Assembly: GCA_026392515.1 (NCBI GenBank)
Contig: JAPLBY010000009.1
Location: forward strand, 1 to 34,076
From: Actinomycetota bacterium
Lineage (GTDB): Bacteria; Actinomycetota; Actinomycetes; S36-B12; UBA5976
Length of the DNA stretch: 34,076 nucleotides
Reading direction: 5' to 3'
The notes under the pieces were generated by a model. The model was not told the DNA's origin. It saw only the letters and a program-made list of their open reading frames with translations, and searched no databases. Shown piece after piece: positions 8,460 through 16,869 of the stretch. The translations under genes were made by a program, and so were the position numbers. Each line of letters begins with the position of its first letter. Position 1 is the stretch's first letter.

Positions 8460-10289
8460 TTAAGGTCCGCGTAACGCCTCATTCACTATAGTTCCAAAAA
8501 CTTTTGCACCCTTTTTAGTCAGGTGCACACCATCTGGGGCAAAGTAGCTCTTCTTACCTTTCGAAACTGCATTCCAATTTGCTAACCGAACATTCGGGTA
8601 CTGAACGACAAGCGATTCGATCATTTCGTTAGTTGGCTTCATCCAAACTCTTGGCACTCGAACATTTACCACAACAACTCGGCGGCGATCACTTAACTCT
8701 TCCAGAATTGGCTTTAAGTCTTCTTCTCGCACAATTCCATTGGTACCCATGTGGATCACGACATCTGGGCCCAAACGTTTTTCATCACGTCTGGTTCTAA
8801 TGCGTTCGGCAATCTCTTCAGGTTGGCGGCTAACTGCGGCATCGATAGAAATCTCGCCCATCACGGCTTTCAAACTTTCCCGAGCACCGAGAACAACAGA
8901 GTCACCGAAAACTACTGGCGGAATCTTGGCCTGAATTTCATTTCTAACTTGGGTTGCCTGTTGAGCCGAGATCAGTGGATCAGCGTTAGGAGCCACGACT
9001 GCTTCGACTATGGCAACAGGATCTTCATCAATTGCTGTGATGCCACCAATGCCAGTTAAGTTTCCAGCATCTGGTGCCGGCACTCGATACATACCAACCA
9101 AGCTGGCTGACAACACTGCAACAGTTACTGCCGTAGTCATTAGAGTGCGGGCTTGTGGGCGTGGCACTCCGGCTGCGCGCCAAACCGTTAACCGCGAACC
9201 AATTGCACCTTTACGAATTGGCAATTCAACAAATCGGTATGACAAATCGGAAATCACCAAAACAATTGCGATCTTGACAACAAAAGCAATCGGATCTGGC
9301 CATTGAATGTCGATACCCGATCGCATCAAAACAAAGATTGGCCAATGCCACAAATAGATTCCATAAGAGCGATCGCCAAACCACTTGAGTACTGGATTAC
9401 CTAATCGAGATCCAAACTTCAAACCTGGGTGAGCTGCAACTACAACAAGGACTGCAGTCAAAAGCGAAAGTACTAAGAAACCACCGCGGTAAAGGAATTC
9501 GTTTAACTCACTAACAAAAACAAAAAAGTATGCCAAGCCTGCAAGGCTGAGTAAACCCAGACCATTCATGGCAGCTGCGCGATCTGGAGTTAATCGATCG
9601 TTGAGTCGGTCAGATCGCCAAAGCGCGGCTGCGGCGCAACCAACTAGTAATCCCATGGCATGAGTGTCAGTCCCAAAGTAGACGCGACTTGGATCATTTG
9701 GAATTGGAAAACCATTTGATACTGAAAGGTGAATCATCCAAGCCGTTGAAGCAATTGCAAGCGCCGCAGATGCAATAAATATTTTTGCTCTTGGTGTGAT
9801 TTTGCCAATCTTTACTTTGTAAAGCGCAATCAACATGATTGGCCAAACTACATAGAACTGTTCTTCTACGGAAAGGGACCAAAGATGTTGCAATAGTGGC
9901 GGCCGAGAAATGTTTACAAAGTAGGACTGCTCAAAAAACAGATAAGACCAGTTCAAAACAAAAGTAATAGCCCAAGGTAAGTCGCGACGAACGTGATAAG
10001 CCGCATCTAATACAAACAATCCCGAAACCAAGATACTGAAGAACAGAACTAGGAATAGCGCCGGCATTAAGCGGCGGATGCGGCGGATATAAAAGCGCGC
10101 GCGATCAACGGTATTGGTTCGGGTTAATTCCTCGATCAACAGCGAAGTAATTAGGAAGCCGGATAAAACGAAGAAAACGTCTACGCCAAGAAAGCCGCCG
10201 ACAAGTAGCGAAACATCAGCGTGATAAATAATGACGGCCAAAACTGCGATGCCACGTAAGCCATCAAGCCCTGGAAGTCGACGAATCAC
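8460..10289 (-). CDS. Membrane acyltransferase (OafA/YrhL type) with C-terminal SGNH domain
   Basis: A 609-residue two-domain protein. Residues 1-380 form an acyltransferase-3 membrane domain with about ten helices. It opens with LPGLDGLRGIAVLAVIIYHAD, carrying the conserved His, and includes GVDVFFVLSGFLI and SVEEQFYVVWP. After an extracytoplasmic linker, residues about 460-609 form an SGNH-type domain with GDSV (Ser), HMGTNG and a terminal DGVHLTKKG (Asp/His). Relatives such as OatA transfer acyl groups to peptidoglycan or other cell-surface glycans. The start is GTG with AAGGG seven bases upstream. The acceptor polymer cannot be told from sequence. Confidence 0.9.
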   Translation of the reverse strand: MIRRLPGLDGLRGIAVLAVIIYHADVSLLVGGFLGVDVFFVLSGFLITSLLIEELTRTNTVDRARFYIRRIRRLMPALFLVLFFSILVSGLFVLDAAYHVRRDLPWAITFVLNWSYLFFEQSYFVNISRPPLLQHLWSLSVEEQFYVVWPIMLIALYKVKIGKITPRAKIFIASAALAIASTAWMIHLSVSNGFPIPNDPSRVYFGTDTHAMGLLVGCAAAALWRSDRLNDRLTPDRAAAMNGLGLLSLAGLAYFFVFVSELNEFLYRGGFLVLSLLTAVLVVVAAHPGLKFGSRLGNPVLKWFGDRSYGIYLWHWPIFVLMRSGIDIQWPDPIAFVVKIAIVLVISDLSYRFVELPIRKGAIGSRLTVWRAAGVPRPQARTLMTTAVTVAVLSASLVGMYRVPAPDAGNLTGIGGITAIDEDPVAIVEAVVAPNADPLISAQQATQVRNEIQAKIPPVVFGDSVVLGARESLKAVMGEISIDAAVSRQPEEIAERIRTRRDEKRLGPDVVIHMGTNGIVREEDLKPILEELSDRRRVVVVNVRVPRVWMKPTNEMIESLVVQYPNVRLANWNAVSKGKKSYFAPDGVHLTKKGAKVFGTIVNEALRGP

Positions 10290-10362
10290 TTATTTGCCCT
10301 TGCAGTAGAACTGGACAACCCCGTAACTGCCCTGTGACCAGACTAGATTACCAACTCATCGC

Positions 10363-10375
10363 TAACGTATAGGAG
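10363..10375 (+). promoter_or_regulatory. tatD -10 element and competing start signals
   Basis: TAACGT (10363-10368) lies six bases before GTG 10375, as in a leaderless gene. The same stretch also contains AGGAG (10371-10375), eight bases before a second in-frame GTG at 10384. The two starts differ by three codons and cannot be separated by sequence alone. Confidence 0.45.
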
Positions 10376-11196
10376 TGAGTGCAGTGAAGGTCGCGTTGCC
10401 GTTGGCGGGTCCAGTAGTGGATACGCACTGCCATATGGACGTTAACTTTGACGACGAGTATGTGTTGCCCGATGTTAACGAAGCGATGGCAGCAGCCCGG
10501 TCAGTAAATGTCACAAAAGTGATTCAAGTTGGCTGTGACGTAGCTAGTTCTAAGTGGGCTGCCCAGACTGCACTTGAGCATCCAGATGTTTGGGCGACTG
10601 TGGCACTGCACCCAAACGCCGCAGCACATGACACAGATTTGGAAAACTCCCTCTTGGCAATTGCTGAGCTGGCTAAGTTGCCACAAGTCCGAGGCCTTGG
10701 TGAAACCGGTTTGGATTACTACCGGACCGAAGAATCTCAAGCCGCCGCTCAGCACGTCTCATTTCGGGCACATATAGATATTGCTCGCGAAGTGGGTAAG
10801 CCAGTCATAATTCACGACCGCGATGCTCATAAAGATGTGATCGATACCTTAGAAACTCATGGCGCACCGGAAACCGTAGTGTTCCATTGCTTCTCGGGCG
10901 ATGCCGAAATGGCAAAGGTTTGTGCGCAAGCGGGCTGGTACATGTCCATTCCTGGGGTTGTTACTTTCAAGAATGCCCAGCAACTTCGTGATGCGGTCCT
11001 AGAAATTCCTGACCACTTGCTTTTGGTAGAAACAGATTCTCCGTTTTTAACCCCGGCGCCCAATCGGGGACAGGCAAATTCCTCAGCAAACATCCCATGG
11101 ACAGTTCGGGCAATTTGCGAAGTTCGAGGCCAATCTGAGCAAGAAATTTGTGAACTTCTTTTTTCAAACGCTGCAAGGGTTTTTGGACCTTTTTGA
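10375..11196 (+). CDS. tatD: TatD-family metal-dependent DNase
   Basis: A 273-residue TIM-barrel hydrolase of the TatD/YcfH type. Metal ligands appear in order: DTHCHMD (residues 16-22), GLGETGLDYY (the bridging Glu), IIHDRDAH, VFHCFSGD and ETDSPFL near the C-terminus. The family removes nucleotides from DNA 3' ends and acts in DNA quality control; some members act as D-aminoacyl-tRNA deacylases. It sits behind metG and before the G5 protein and ksgA, as Rv1008 does between metS, rpfB and ksgA in M. tuberculosis. Start is GTG 10375 or GTG 10384. Confidence 0.95.
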   Translation: MSAVKVALPLAGPVVDTHCHMDVNFDDEYVLPDVNEAMAAARSVNVTKVIQVGCDVASSKWAAQTALEHPDVWATVALHPNAAAHDTDLENSLLAIAELAKLPQVRGLGETGLDYYRTEESQAAAQHVSFRAHIDIAREVGKPVIIHDRDAHKDVIDTLETHGAPETVVFHCFSGDAEMAKVCAQAGWYMSIPGVVTFKNAQQLRDAVLEIPDHLLLVETDSPFLTPAPNRGQANSSANIPWTVRAICEVRGQSEQEICELLFSNAARVFGPF

Positions 11197-11207
11197 CAAA
11201 ACCGAAC

Positions 11208-11236
11208 TTGCCTTAGTGGGGGAGGTTCGGGATAAC
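11208..11236 (+). promoter_or_regulatory. Candidate promoter for the G5 secreted protein
   Basis: TTGCCT (11208-11213) and GATAAC (11231-11236) are 17 bases apart and lie about 55 bases before the ATG at 11291, which has its own GGGGA ribosome site. The call rests on hexamer resemblance and spacing only. Confidence 0.4.
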
Positions 11237-11290
11237 GTGGAGTTTCTGTCCAATTTATTGGGCTTGAAAACGAAATGAAGCGGGGAAGTT

Positions 11291-12094
11291 ATGACACAGC
11301 GTGGTCGCCATCGTGCGCCTGGTCGTCATGCGCGCCCGAAAAATCACAATGTGCCACTTAGATCAGCAATTGTGGCCAGCGCTGCAGTTCTGCTAACAGG
11401 TGGAATCACCGCCGCGAATAGCTACGAACAAGCACCGCCATACATTGACGTAGCGGCACTGGTGATTGAATCCACCGTTTCCTATGACATCAAGGATCAT
11501 TCATTAACTAGCTCAGTTGTTACTGAACCAGTTGAAATTGGATTTGAGACTTCGGTAACTGAAGACGCAACTATTGCGGCAGGTACCGACATTGTGAAGC
11601 AAGCCGGCGAAACCGGATTAGCTGAGATTACTTACCAAGTTAAGCTCCTCGATGGAAATGAAGTTTCCCGAGTTGAAGTCAGTCGTGTTGTTAATTCTGA
11701 ACCGATAACAGAATTTGTGATTCGCGGCACTGGAGACCCGACTGACATTGCAGTAGCTCTGGCAACTGCTGAAGGTAAGACTGGAACGAAATCTGGAAAC
11801 AAAGAATATGCAAAACTTTGGATCAACCAAGAGCATGGTTGGGGCGAAAAGCAATTCTCTTGCTTAGAAACTTTATGGTTCCGGGAGAGCAATTGGAATC
11901 ACAAGGCAACTAACCCGGTAACAGGTGCTTACGGAATTCCACAAAGTTTGCCCGGTCGCAAGATGGCAAGTATTGCTGATGACTGGAAAACAAATCCAGC
12001 CACTCAAATCAAATGGGGTGCGCAGTACATCGAGAAGCGATACGACACTCCTTGTGAAGCTCTAGATTTCTTCTACGATCGCAACTGGTACTAA
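11291..12094 (+). CDS. Secreted G5-domain protein with C-terminal transglycosylase-like domain (at the rpfB locus)
   Basis: A 267-residue exported protein. A basic RGRHRAPGRHARPK start and one hydrophobic segment (about residues 24-43) form a signal peptide or anchor. A G5 domain (about 65-145) follows, with the typical VTEDATIAAGTD and GLAEITYQV pattern. The C-terminal domain (about 175-267) has GWGEKQFSCLETLW, FRESNWN with the likely catalytic Glu, GAYGIPQSLPG and a final NWY. These are hallmarks of the lysozyme-like domain found in actinobacterial aggregation-promoting-factor/Rpf-like proteins. The locus between tatD and ksgA is that of rpfB in M. tuberculosis, but the DUF348 repeats and the classical Rpf domain are absent. 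It probably remodels peptidoglycan; resuscitation activity is untested inference. Confidence 0.85.
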   Translation: MTQRGRHRAPGRHARPKNHNVPLRSAIVASAAVLLTGGITAANSYEQAPPYIDVAALVIESTVSYDIKDHSLTSSVVTEPVEIGFETSVTEDATIAAGTDIVKQAGETGLAEITYQVKLLDGNEVSRVEVSRVVNSEPITEFVIRGTGDPTDIAVALATAEGKTGTKSGNKEYAKLWINQEHGWGEKQFSCLETLWFRESNWNHKATNPVTGAYGIPQSLPGRKMASIADDWKTNPATQIKWGAQYIEKRYDTPCEALDFFYDRNWY

Positions 12095-12102
12095 ACCACT
12101 TA

Positions 12103-12996
12103 ATGACTGAATTCCCCGAAGCAGCAGTGAATGAACCAACAGTGAAAGAATCAACGCTGCTTGGTGCAACCGAGATCCGCGCCCTTGCTGCGTCATTGAA
12201 TGCAACGCCCACAAAAAAGTTGGGACAAAACTTTGTAATTGATCCAAATACAGTTCGACGCATTGTTACTCAAGCGCACGTAAGCGCATCAGATGTTGTA
12301 GTCGAAATTGGTCCAGGCCTTGGATCCTTAACTCTGGCGCTACTTCCTAACGTGGCAAAAGTTTTAGCCGTTGAGATCGATCCAGTTTTGGCTGGCGCAT
12401 TGCCATCAACCATTGCATTGCACGCGCCGAATCTGAAAGACAACCTTACGGTTATCAATGCCGACGCAATGCGAATCACTGAGTTGCCAGTTGCCCCAAC
12501 TCACTTAGTTGCAAACTTGCCGTACAACGTTTCAGTTCCAGTCGTATTGCACTTCCTAGAAACTTTTCCATCGCTAACCGAAATCCTGGTTATGGTTCAA
12601 GCCGAAGTTGCAGATCGCATGGCGGCTGGACCAGGTAGCAAAATCTATGGTGTCCCTAGCGTCAAGATGGCTTGGTATGGCGAAGTTACTAAAGCTGGCT
12701 CAGTTGGACGCAATGTGTTTTGGCCAGCTCCGAATGTTGATTCTGGATTAGTGCGACTGGTTCGCAAAGAACGCGATTTTGATCCGGAACTGCGCGAACT
12801 GACTTTCACAATTGTGGATGCCGCCTTTGGGCAACGTCGTAAAACCCTTCGTACCGCGCTAGGTAGCGCACTTGGATCACCACAGATCGTGGAAGGTATC
12901 TTGCGCGATGCTGGTGTGGACCCTGGATTACGCGGGGAGCAGCTAAGCCTGCAAGATTTTGTGGCTATCGCGCAGCAGGCTAAGAAAGTAATCTGA
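12103..12996 (+). CDS. ksgA: 16S rRNA (adenine(1518)-N6/adenine(1519)-N6)-dimethyltransferase
   Basis: A 297-residue Rossmann-fold methyltransferase that dimethylates the two adenines of the 16S helix 45 loop. Visible motifs are KKLGQNFVIDPNTV (about residues 38-51), the SAM loop VEIGPGLGSLTL (about 66-77), and the catalytic NLPYN (about 138-142). A C-terminal domain includes FGQRRKTLRTALG. About 20 extra N-terminal residues precede the conserved LLGATEIRALAA segment, so the true start could be a later in-frame GTG. The gene starts 8 bases after the G5 gene and ends 4 bases before ispE, implying one transcript. Confidence 0.96.
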   Translation: MTEFPEAAVNEPTVKESTLLGATEIRALAASLNATPTKKLGQNFVIDPNTVRRIVTQAHVSASDVVVEIGPGLGSLTLALLPNVAKVLAVEIDPVLAGALPSTIALHAPNLKDNLTVINADAMRITELPVAPTHLVANLPYNVSVPVVLHFLETFPSLTEILVMVQAEVADRMAAGPGSKIYGVPSVKMAWYGEVTKAGSVGRNVFWPAPNVDSGLVRLVRKERDFDPELRELTFTIVDAAFGQRRKTLRTALGSALGSPQIVEGILRDAGVDPGLRGEQLSLQDFVAIAQQAKKVI

Positions 12997-13000
12997 GTTC

Positions 13001-13912
13001 GTGACCAAATCCGTAACCGTACGAGTTCCTGGCAAGGTAAATGTTTACCTTGGGGTTGGGCCGCGAGAGTTTTCGGGTTACCACGAACTTGCCACAATTT
13101 TTCAAGCCGTTGGAATTTACGACGAAGTCACAGTTTCGGCTGCAGATTCACTGAAGATAAGTGGCCTTGGTGCTTTTGCAGATCAAATCCCAACGGACGA
13201 AACTAATTTGGCCTGGAAAGCAGCTGAGTTAGTAGCTCGGGCATGTGGCGAAGATCCAAACATTCATATTCAAATTGATAAATCAATTCCGATTGCAGCT
13301 GGCATGGCTGGTGGTAGCGCAGATGCAGCAGCCACACTCGTGGCATGTGACACGTATTGGAATGCCGGCATTCCGCGCGATCAACTAGATGCCATGGCTG
13401 CAACTCTCGGATCTGATGTTCCGTTCATGTTGCATGGTGGTTGCGCACTTGGCGTTGGTCGTGGCGATGTGCTTTCACCAGTAATGATTCGTGGCAGTTT
13501 CCATTGGGTATTTGCGACTTTTGATGAAGGTTTGTCTACTGCGCAGATTTATGAAAAGACTGATGAACTGCGTGGCCTGGATTTTGAAGCTGAGCCAGAA
13601 GTTCCAACCGAGTTGTTAAGTGCCCTTGCTCGTGGCGATGCACCAGCCCTTGGTCGATTGCTGCATAACGACTTGCAATTAGCTGCGACGACTTCGCGCC
13701 CATTGTTAGGTCGAGTTCTCGAGCAGGGAATTGATTACGGCGCTTTGGGAGCGATAGTTTCCGGCAGTGGGCCGACCTGTGCATTCCTAGTTCGGGATGA
13801 ATCCAGCGCAATTGATTTAGTTGTTGCTCTTAAAGCTTCAGGCTTAGTTGATGACGTTTTGCGTACTCACGGGCCAGTTCATGGTGCGCGAGTTATCTCG
13901 ACATCAAGATAA
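13001..13912 (+). CDS. ispE: 4-diphosphocytidyl-2-C-methyl-D-erythritol kinase
   Basis: A 303-residue GHMP kinase of the methylerythritol phosphate route to isoprenoids. It begins with VRVPGKVNVYLGVGP, has the ATP loop PIAAGMAGGSADAA (about residues 97-110), the DVPFMLHGG substrate segment, and a C-terminal SGSGPTCAFL motif. The start is GTG, 4 bases after the ksgA stop. Position after ksgA matches Rv1010-Rv1011. The C-terminal part is complete. Confidence 0.96.
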   Translation: MTKSVTVRVPGKVNVYLGVGPREFSGYHELATIFQAVGIYDEVTVSAADSLKISGLGAFADQIPTDETNLAWKAAELVARACGEDPNIHIQIDKSIPIAAGMAGGSADAAATLVACDTYWNAGIPRDQLDAMAATLGSDVPFMLHGGCALGVGRGDVLSPVMIRGSFHWVFATFDEGLSTAQIYEKTDELRGLDFEAEPEVPTELLSALARGDAPALGRLLHNDLQLAATTSRPLLGRVLEQGIDYGALGAIVSGSGPTCAFLVRDESSAIDLVVALKASGLVDDVLRTHGPVHGARVISTSR

Positions 13913-13917
13913 TCTTC

Positions 13918-13923
13918 TAGACT
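13918..13923 (+). promoter_or_regulatory. -10 element before the MarR gene
   Basis: TAGACT ends seven bases before the ATG at 13931, and the 18-base spacer after ispE has no ribosome site. It could give a leaderless or very short-leader transcript. Confidence 0.4.
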
Positions 13924-13930
13924 CTCTTAA

Positions 13931-14446
13931 ATGAGCACCTCAGATGAAGTCGACCGGATCGTCGATGCTTGGCAGCAAGAGCGCCCGGATCTTGATGTTG
14001 CCCCACTACAAGTTCTAAGTCGAGTTTCCAGACTTGCCCGTCACCTTGATATCGCCAGACGTGAAGCATTCGCGGCTAACGATTTAGAGCCTGGTGAATT
14101 TGATGTGTTAGCTGCGTTACGCAGAACTGGAAAGCCTTACGCGTTAACTCCGTCTGCTTTGATTTCACAGAATCTTGTGACCAGCGGAACTATGACTAAC
14201 CGCATCGATCGACTTGAATCAAAAAACCTAGTCGCTCGCATGCCAGACCCAACTGATGGCCGTGGTGTGTTAGTTCAACTAACTCAAGCGGGTAAGACTG
14301 CAGTTGATCGTGCACTTGATGAATTACTTGCTCGGGAAAAATCGCTGCTTGCTACCGTCTCAAAAGCAGATCGAGAAAAGTTAGCAAATGTATTGCGAGA
14401 TATTGTTTTGCCCTTTGATGAAGAATCAGCTGGCTTAGAGAATTAA
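13931..14446 (+). CDS. MarR-family transcriptional regulator
   Basis: A 171-residue winged-helix protein with the MarR layout. An N-terminal dimerisation helix (LSRVSRLARHLDIARREAF) precedes the FDVLAALRR segment, then a recognition helix region (TSGTMTNRIDRLESKNLVAR) and the wing DPTDGRGVLVQLTQAGK. The C-terminal helix completes the dimer interface. It lies between ispE and a convergent TetR gene. No adjacent transporter or enzyme indicates the ligand, and no clear palindromic operator stands in the 18-base spacer in front of it. Confidence 0.9.
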   Translation: MSTSDEVDRIVDAWQQERPDLDVAPLQVLSRVSRLARHLDIARREAFAANDLEPGEFDVLAALRRTGKPYALTPSALISQNLVTSGTMTNRIDRLESKNLVARMPDPTDGRGVLVQLTQAGKTAVDRALDELLAREKSLLATVSKADREKLANVLRDIVLPFDEESAGLEN

Positions 14447-14452
14447 CGAAAG

Positions 14453-15148
14453 TTATTTTTCATTTCTTTGGCTGATCAAGCGCGGGTTGATTTCTAGGCC
14501 GACAGCGCCATTCCAAACTAAGTTAACGAGATGCGCGATCACTTCATCTTTTGGCGTATCGCGTTCATCTAGCCACCATTGACCAGTTAACGCAACCATT
14601 CCTACGAACATGTGCGCATACATCGGTGCCATCTGGAATGGAAAGCCTCGCAACTTGAATTCTTTGGAAAGTAATTCTTCTACTCGCTGCGCCACATCAG
14701 AGAGCAACGAAGCAAAGCTGCCAGTTGGCGTGGTTGAAGATGAGGCAGCAGGAGAGTCACGTAGCAAGATTCGGAAACCATCAGTGTTGGATTCGATGTA
14801 ATCAAATAGTGCACAAGCCGTTTGCTCAAGCAGTAAACGCGGATGAACTGCGGTCAAAGCCTTGGTTATTGAGTTCAGTAAGTAAGTCATTTCGCGGTCA
14901 ACAACTACTGCGTAAAGACCATCTTTAGAACCAAAGTGTTCGTACACAACTGGCTTGGAAACATTCGCGGTGTTCGCAATTTCTTCAACAGTTACGGATT
15001 CGAATCCCTTTTCCGCAAAAAGCATGCGACCAACTTCAACCAGTTGGGCCCGACGTTCATGACCTGTCATGCGAACTCGGTCAGCATCAGACACGCGGGA
15101 ACGCCCGGATAGATCCAGGTCGTTTTCGTGATCGTGTGTGATTGCCAC
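14453..15148 (-). CDS. TetR-family transcriptional regulator
   Basis: A 231-residue regulator with an N-terminal helix-turn-helix (about residues 33-78: LVEVGRMLFAEKGFESVTVE then ANVSKPVVYEHFGSKDGLY) and an all-helical ligand domain. The frame is open for another 56 codons upstream and would reach the tRNA-Gln gene. I chose GTG 15148 because AAAGGA stands six bases before it, and because an N-terminal extension into the tRNA is unlikely. Position just upstream of glmU resembles Rv1019 beside glmU/mfd in M. tuberculosis. The ligand and targets are unknown. Confidence 0.85.
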   Translation of the reverse strand: MAITHDHENDLDLSGRSRVSDADRVRMTGHERRAQLVEVGRMLFAEKGFESVTVEEIANTANVSKPVVYEHFGSKDGLYAVVVDREMTYLLNSITKALTAVHPRLLLEQTACALFDYIESNTDGFRILLRDSPAASSSTTPTGSFASLLSDVAQRVEELLSKEFKLRGFPFQMAPMYAHMFVGMVALTGQWWLDERDTPKDEVIAHLVNLVWNGAVGLEINPRLISQRNEK

Positions 15149-15316
15149 AGAAATTCCTTTGTCTGATGTGCTCGCTTTTAGGATACCGCGTACGCAATTG
15201 GTCACTTGCTCTTGCGCAAATGGGTACGAAGGTGTGCGAAATCCTATTCGTTTTGGGAATCTTGCCCCTTGGCGAATAAGATTTGCAGGCAGGCCAAGGG
15301 AAACCGCGGGCTGCAT

Positions 15317-15387
15317 TCCCGGATCGTCTAATGGCAGGACAGCACTCTTTGGAGGTGCTTATCGTGGTTCGAATCCACGTCCGGGAG
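15317..15387 (+). tRNA. tRNA-Gln(TTG)
   Basis: A 71-base cloverleaf without encoded CCA. Acceptor stem TCCCGGA pairs with TCCGGGA, including the U1-A72 pair typical of glutamine tRNAs. The anticodon stem is GCACT/GGTGC around the loop CTTTGGA, giving anticodon TTG (15349-15351). The T arm is CGTGG-TTCGAAT-CCACG and the discriminator is G. It precedes glmU by 26 bases. Confidence 0.93.
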
Positions 15388-15401
15388 CAAGTTTGAAACA
15401 G

Positions 15402-15407
15402 TAAACT
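15402..15407 (+). promoter_or_regulatory. glmU -10 element, probable leaderless start
   Basis: TAAACT is followed by exactly six bases (AGGTAT) and the GTG of glmU. It falls in the 26-base spacer after tRNA-Gln. No useful Shine-Dalgarno is present. Confidence 0.5.
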
Positions 15408-15413
15408 AGGTAT

Positions 15414-16859
15414 GTGAAATCAACGGGCGCGCAGACTTCTGAGCCCGCCGCAGTTATTGTCCTAGCTGCCGGGGCTGGCACCCGAATGAAATCAACAAAG
15501 CCAAAAGTCCTGCATGAAGTTTTAGGGCTGACTTTGTTAGACCACGTACTTCACGCCGCCTCAGATTTAAACAGTAAAAAGACTTTGGTAATTGTTGGTC
15601 ACGGTCGAGATCAGGTTCAGGAACATTTAGCCAAGGCACATCCTGCTGTAGTTACTGCGGTACAAGATGAGCAAAACGGCACGGGTCACGCAGTCAAGAT
15701 CGCACTTGATGCACTTGGGGAGTTAACTGGCCCAGTCTTAGTGCTAGCTGGTGACACACCACTTCTAACAACTTCAGATATGCAATTAACTCTCGATGCA
15801 CTTGCTGGAAAATCTGCAGCAGTTTTAACTGCGCATCTAGCGGATGCAACTGGTTATGGTCGGATAGTTCGAAACGCAAGTAACGGTTTTGAAAAAATCG
15901 TAGAGCACCGAGATGCAACTGATTCCGAATTACTTCTTACTGAAGTTAATTCCGGTGTCTATGCATTTGATGCAAAGTTACTGCGCGAAAGTATTGCAAA
16001 GCTAACGACGAATAATTCTCAAGGTGAGCAGTACTTAACCGACGTGCTTGGAATTTTGCGAAGTGAAGGTCATGAAGTTTCTGCCATTGCAACTTCGGAA
16101 GAAAACATTCTTGGTGTGAACGACCGTCGACAACTTGCTGATGCTGGTGCGATTCTGCGAAACCGCATCAACAACGAATGGATGATGGCTGGCGTGACCA
16201 TGGTGGATCCAAACTCAGTTTGGATTGATCGCACTGCAGTTCTTGAATCAGACGTGACGCTTTTGACCAATGTTTCGATTACTGGCGCCAGCACGATTCG
16301 CGGCGGGGCAACTATTGGACCAGATTGCTCATTGCATGACACAGTTGCAGATCATTGCGCAACCGTGATCCGGACAACTTCAAATGGCGCAGTCATTGGT
16401 GAAGGCGCAAACGTTGGTCCATACACCTACCTTCGTCCAGGCACAGTTCTTGGCGCAGGAGCTAAAGCTGGTGGCTTCGTTGAGATGAAGAATGCAAACC
16501 TGGGAGTAAATGCCAAAGTCCCACATCTTTCTTACGTAGGGGATGCCACGATTGGCGAAGGCACCAACATTGGGGCTGCCACAGTATTTGTGAATTACGA
16601 CGGCCAAGAAAAGCATCACACTCAAGTTGGCAGCCATGTTCGGATTGGCAGCGACACTATGTTGGTTGCTCCGCTAGTCATTGGCGATGGTGCTTACACG
16701 GCTGCTGGTTCAGTAATTACTGAAGATGTGCCCGCTGGTTCCATGGCGGTTGGCCGGGCGCGTCAGCGCAACATTGTCGATTGGGTGCTTCGACGTAGAC
16801 CCGGTAGCGACTCGGCCAAGGCAGCACTGGCAGACTCATCCCATAAGAACTCCAAGTAA
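15414..16859 (+). CDS. glmU: Bifunctional GlcNAc-1-phosphate uridyltransferase / glucosamine-1-phosphate acetyltransferase
   Basis: A 481-residue enzyme making UDP-GlcNAc for peptidoglycan and other glycans. The N-terminal uridyltransferase domain has LAAGAGTRMKSTKPKVLHE (about residues 17-35), NGTGHA and LAGDTPLL. The C-terminal left-handed beta-helix (from about residue 260) acetylates glucosamine-1-phosphate and contains YLRPG, KNANLG, HLSYVGDATIGEGTNIGA and NYDG. The start is GTG. The gene is followed 10 bases later by prsA, the same pairing as Rv1018c-Rv1017c. Confidence 0.97.
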   Translation: MKSTGAQTSEPAAVIVLAAGAGTRMKSTKPKVLHEVLGLTLLDHVLHAASDLNSKKTLVIVGHGRDQVQEHLAKAHPAVVTAVQDEQNGTGHAVKIALDALGELTGPVLVLAGDTPLLTTSDMQLTLDALAGKSAAVLTAHLADATGYGRIVRNASNGFEKIVEHRDATDSELLLTEVNSGVYAFDAKLLRESIAKLTTNNSQGEQYLTDVLGILRSEGHEVSAIATSEENILGVNDRRQLADAGAILRNRINNEWMMAGVTMVDPNSVWIDRTAVLESDVTLLTNVSITGASTIRGGATIGPDCSLHDTVADHCATVIRTTSNGAVIGEGANVGPYTYLRPGTVLGAGAKAGGFVEMKNANLGVNAKVPHLSYVGDATIGEGTNIGAATVFVNYDGQEKHHTQVGSHVRIGSDTMLVAPLVIGDGAYTAAGSVITEDVPAGSMAVGRARQRNIVDWVLRRRPGSDSAKAALADSSHKNSK

Positions 16860-16869
16860 AGGAAACTAG

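Noticed and set aside
8450-8480. Bidirectional terminator between metG and the acyltransferase
   Set aside because: GGAC...GTCC gives only four pairs around a short AT loop with no clear T run on either side.
11197-11290. A ydaO-type (cyclic di-AMP) riboswitch before the secreted G5 gene, as found before some actinobacterial cell-wall hydrolases
   Set aside because: The gap is only 94 bases, too short for that riboswitch, and its conserved elements are not visible.
15149-15316. N-terminal extension of the TetR gene by 56 codons
   Set aside because: The frame is open up to the edge of tRNA-Gln, but the extension has no ribosome site and no TetR-like sequence, while GTG 15148 has AAAGGA at six bases.
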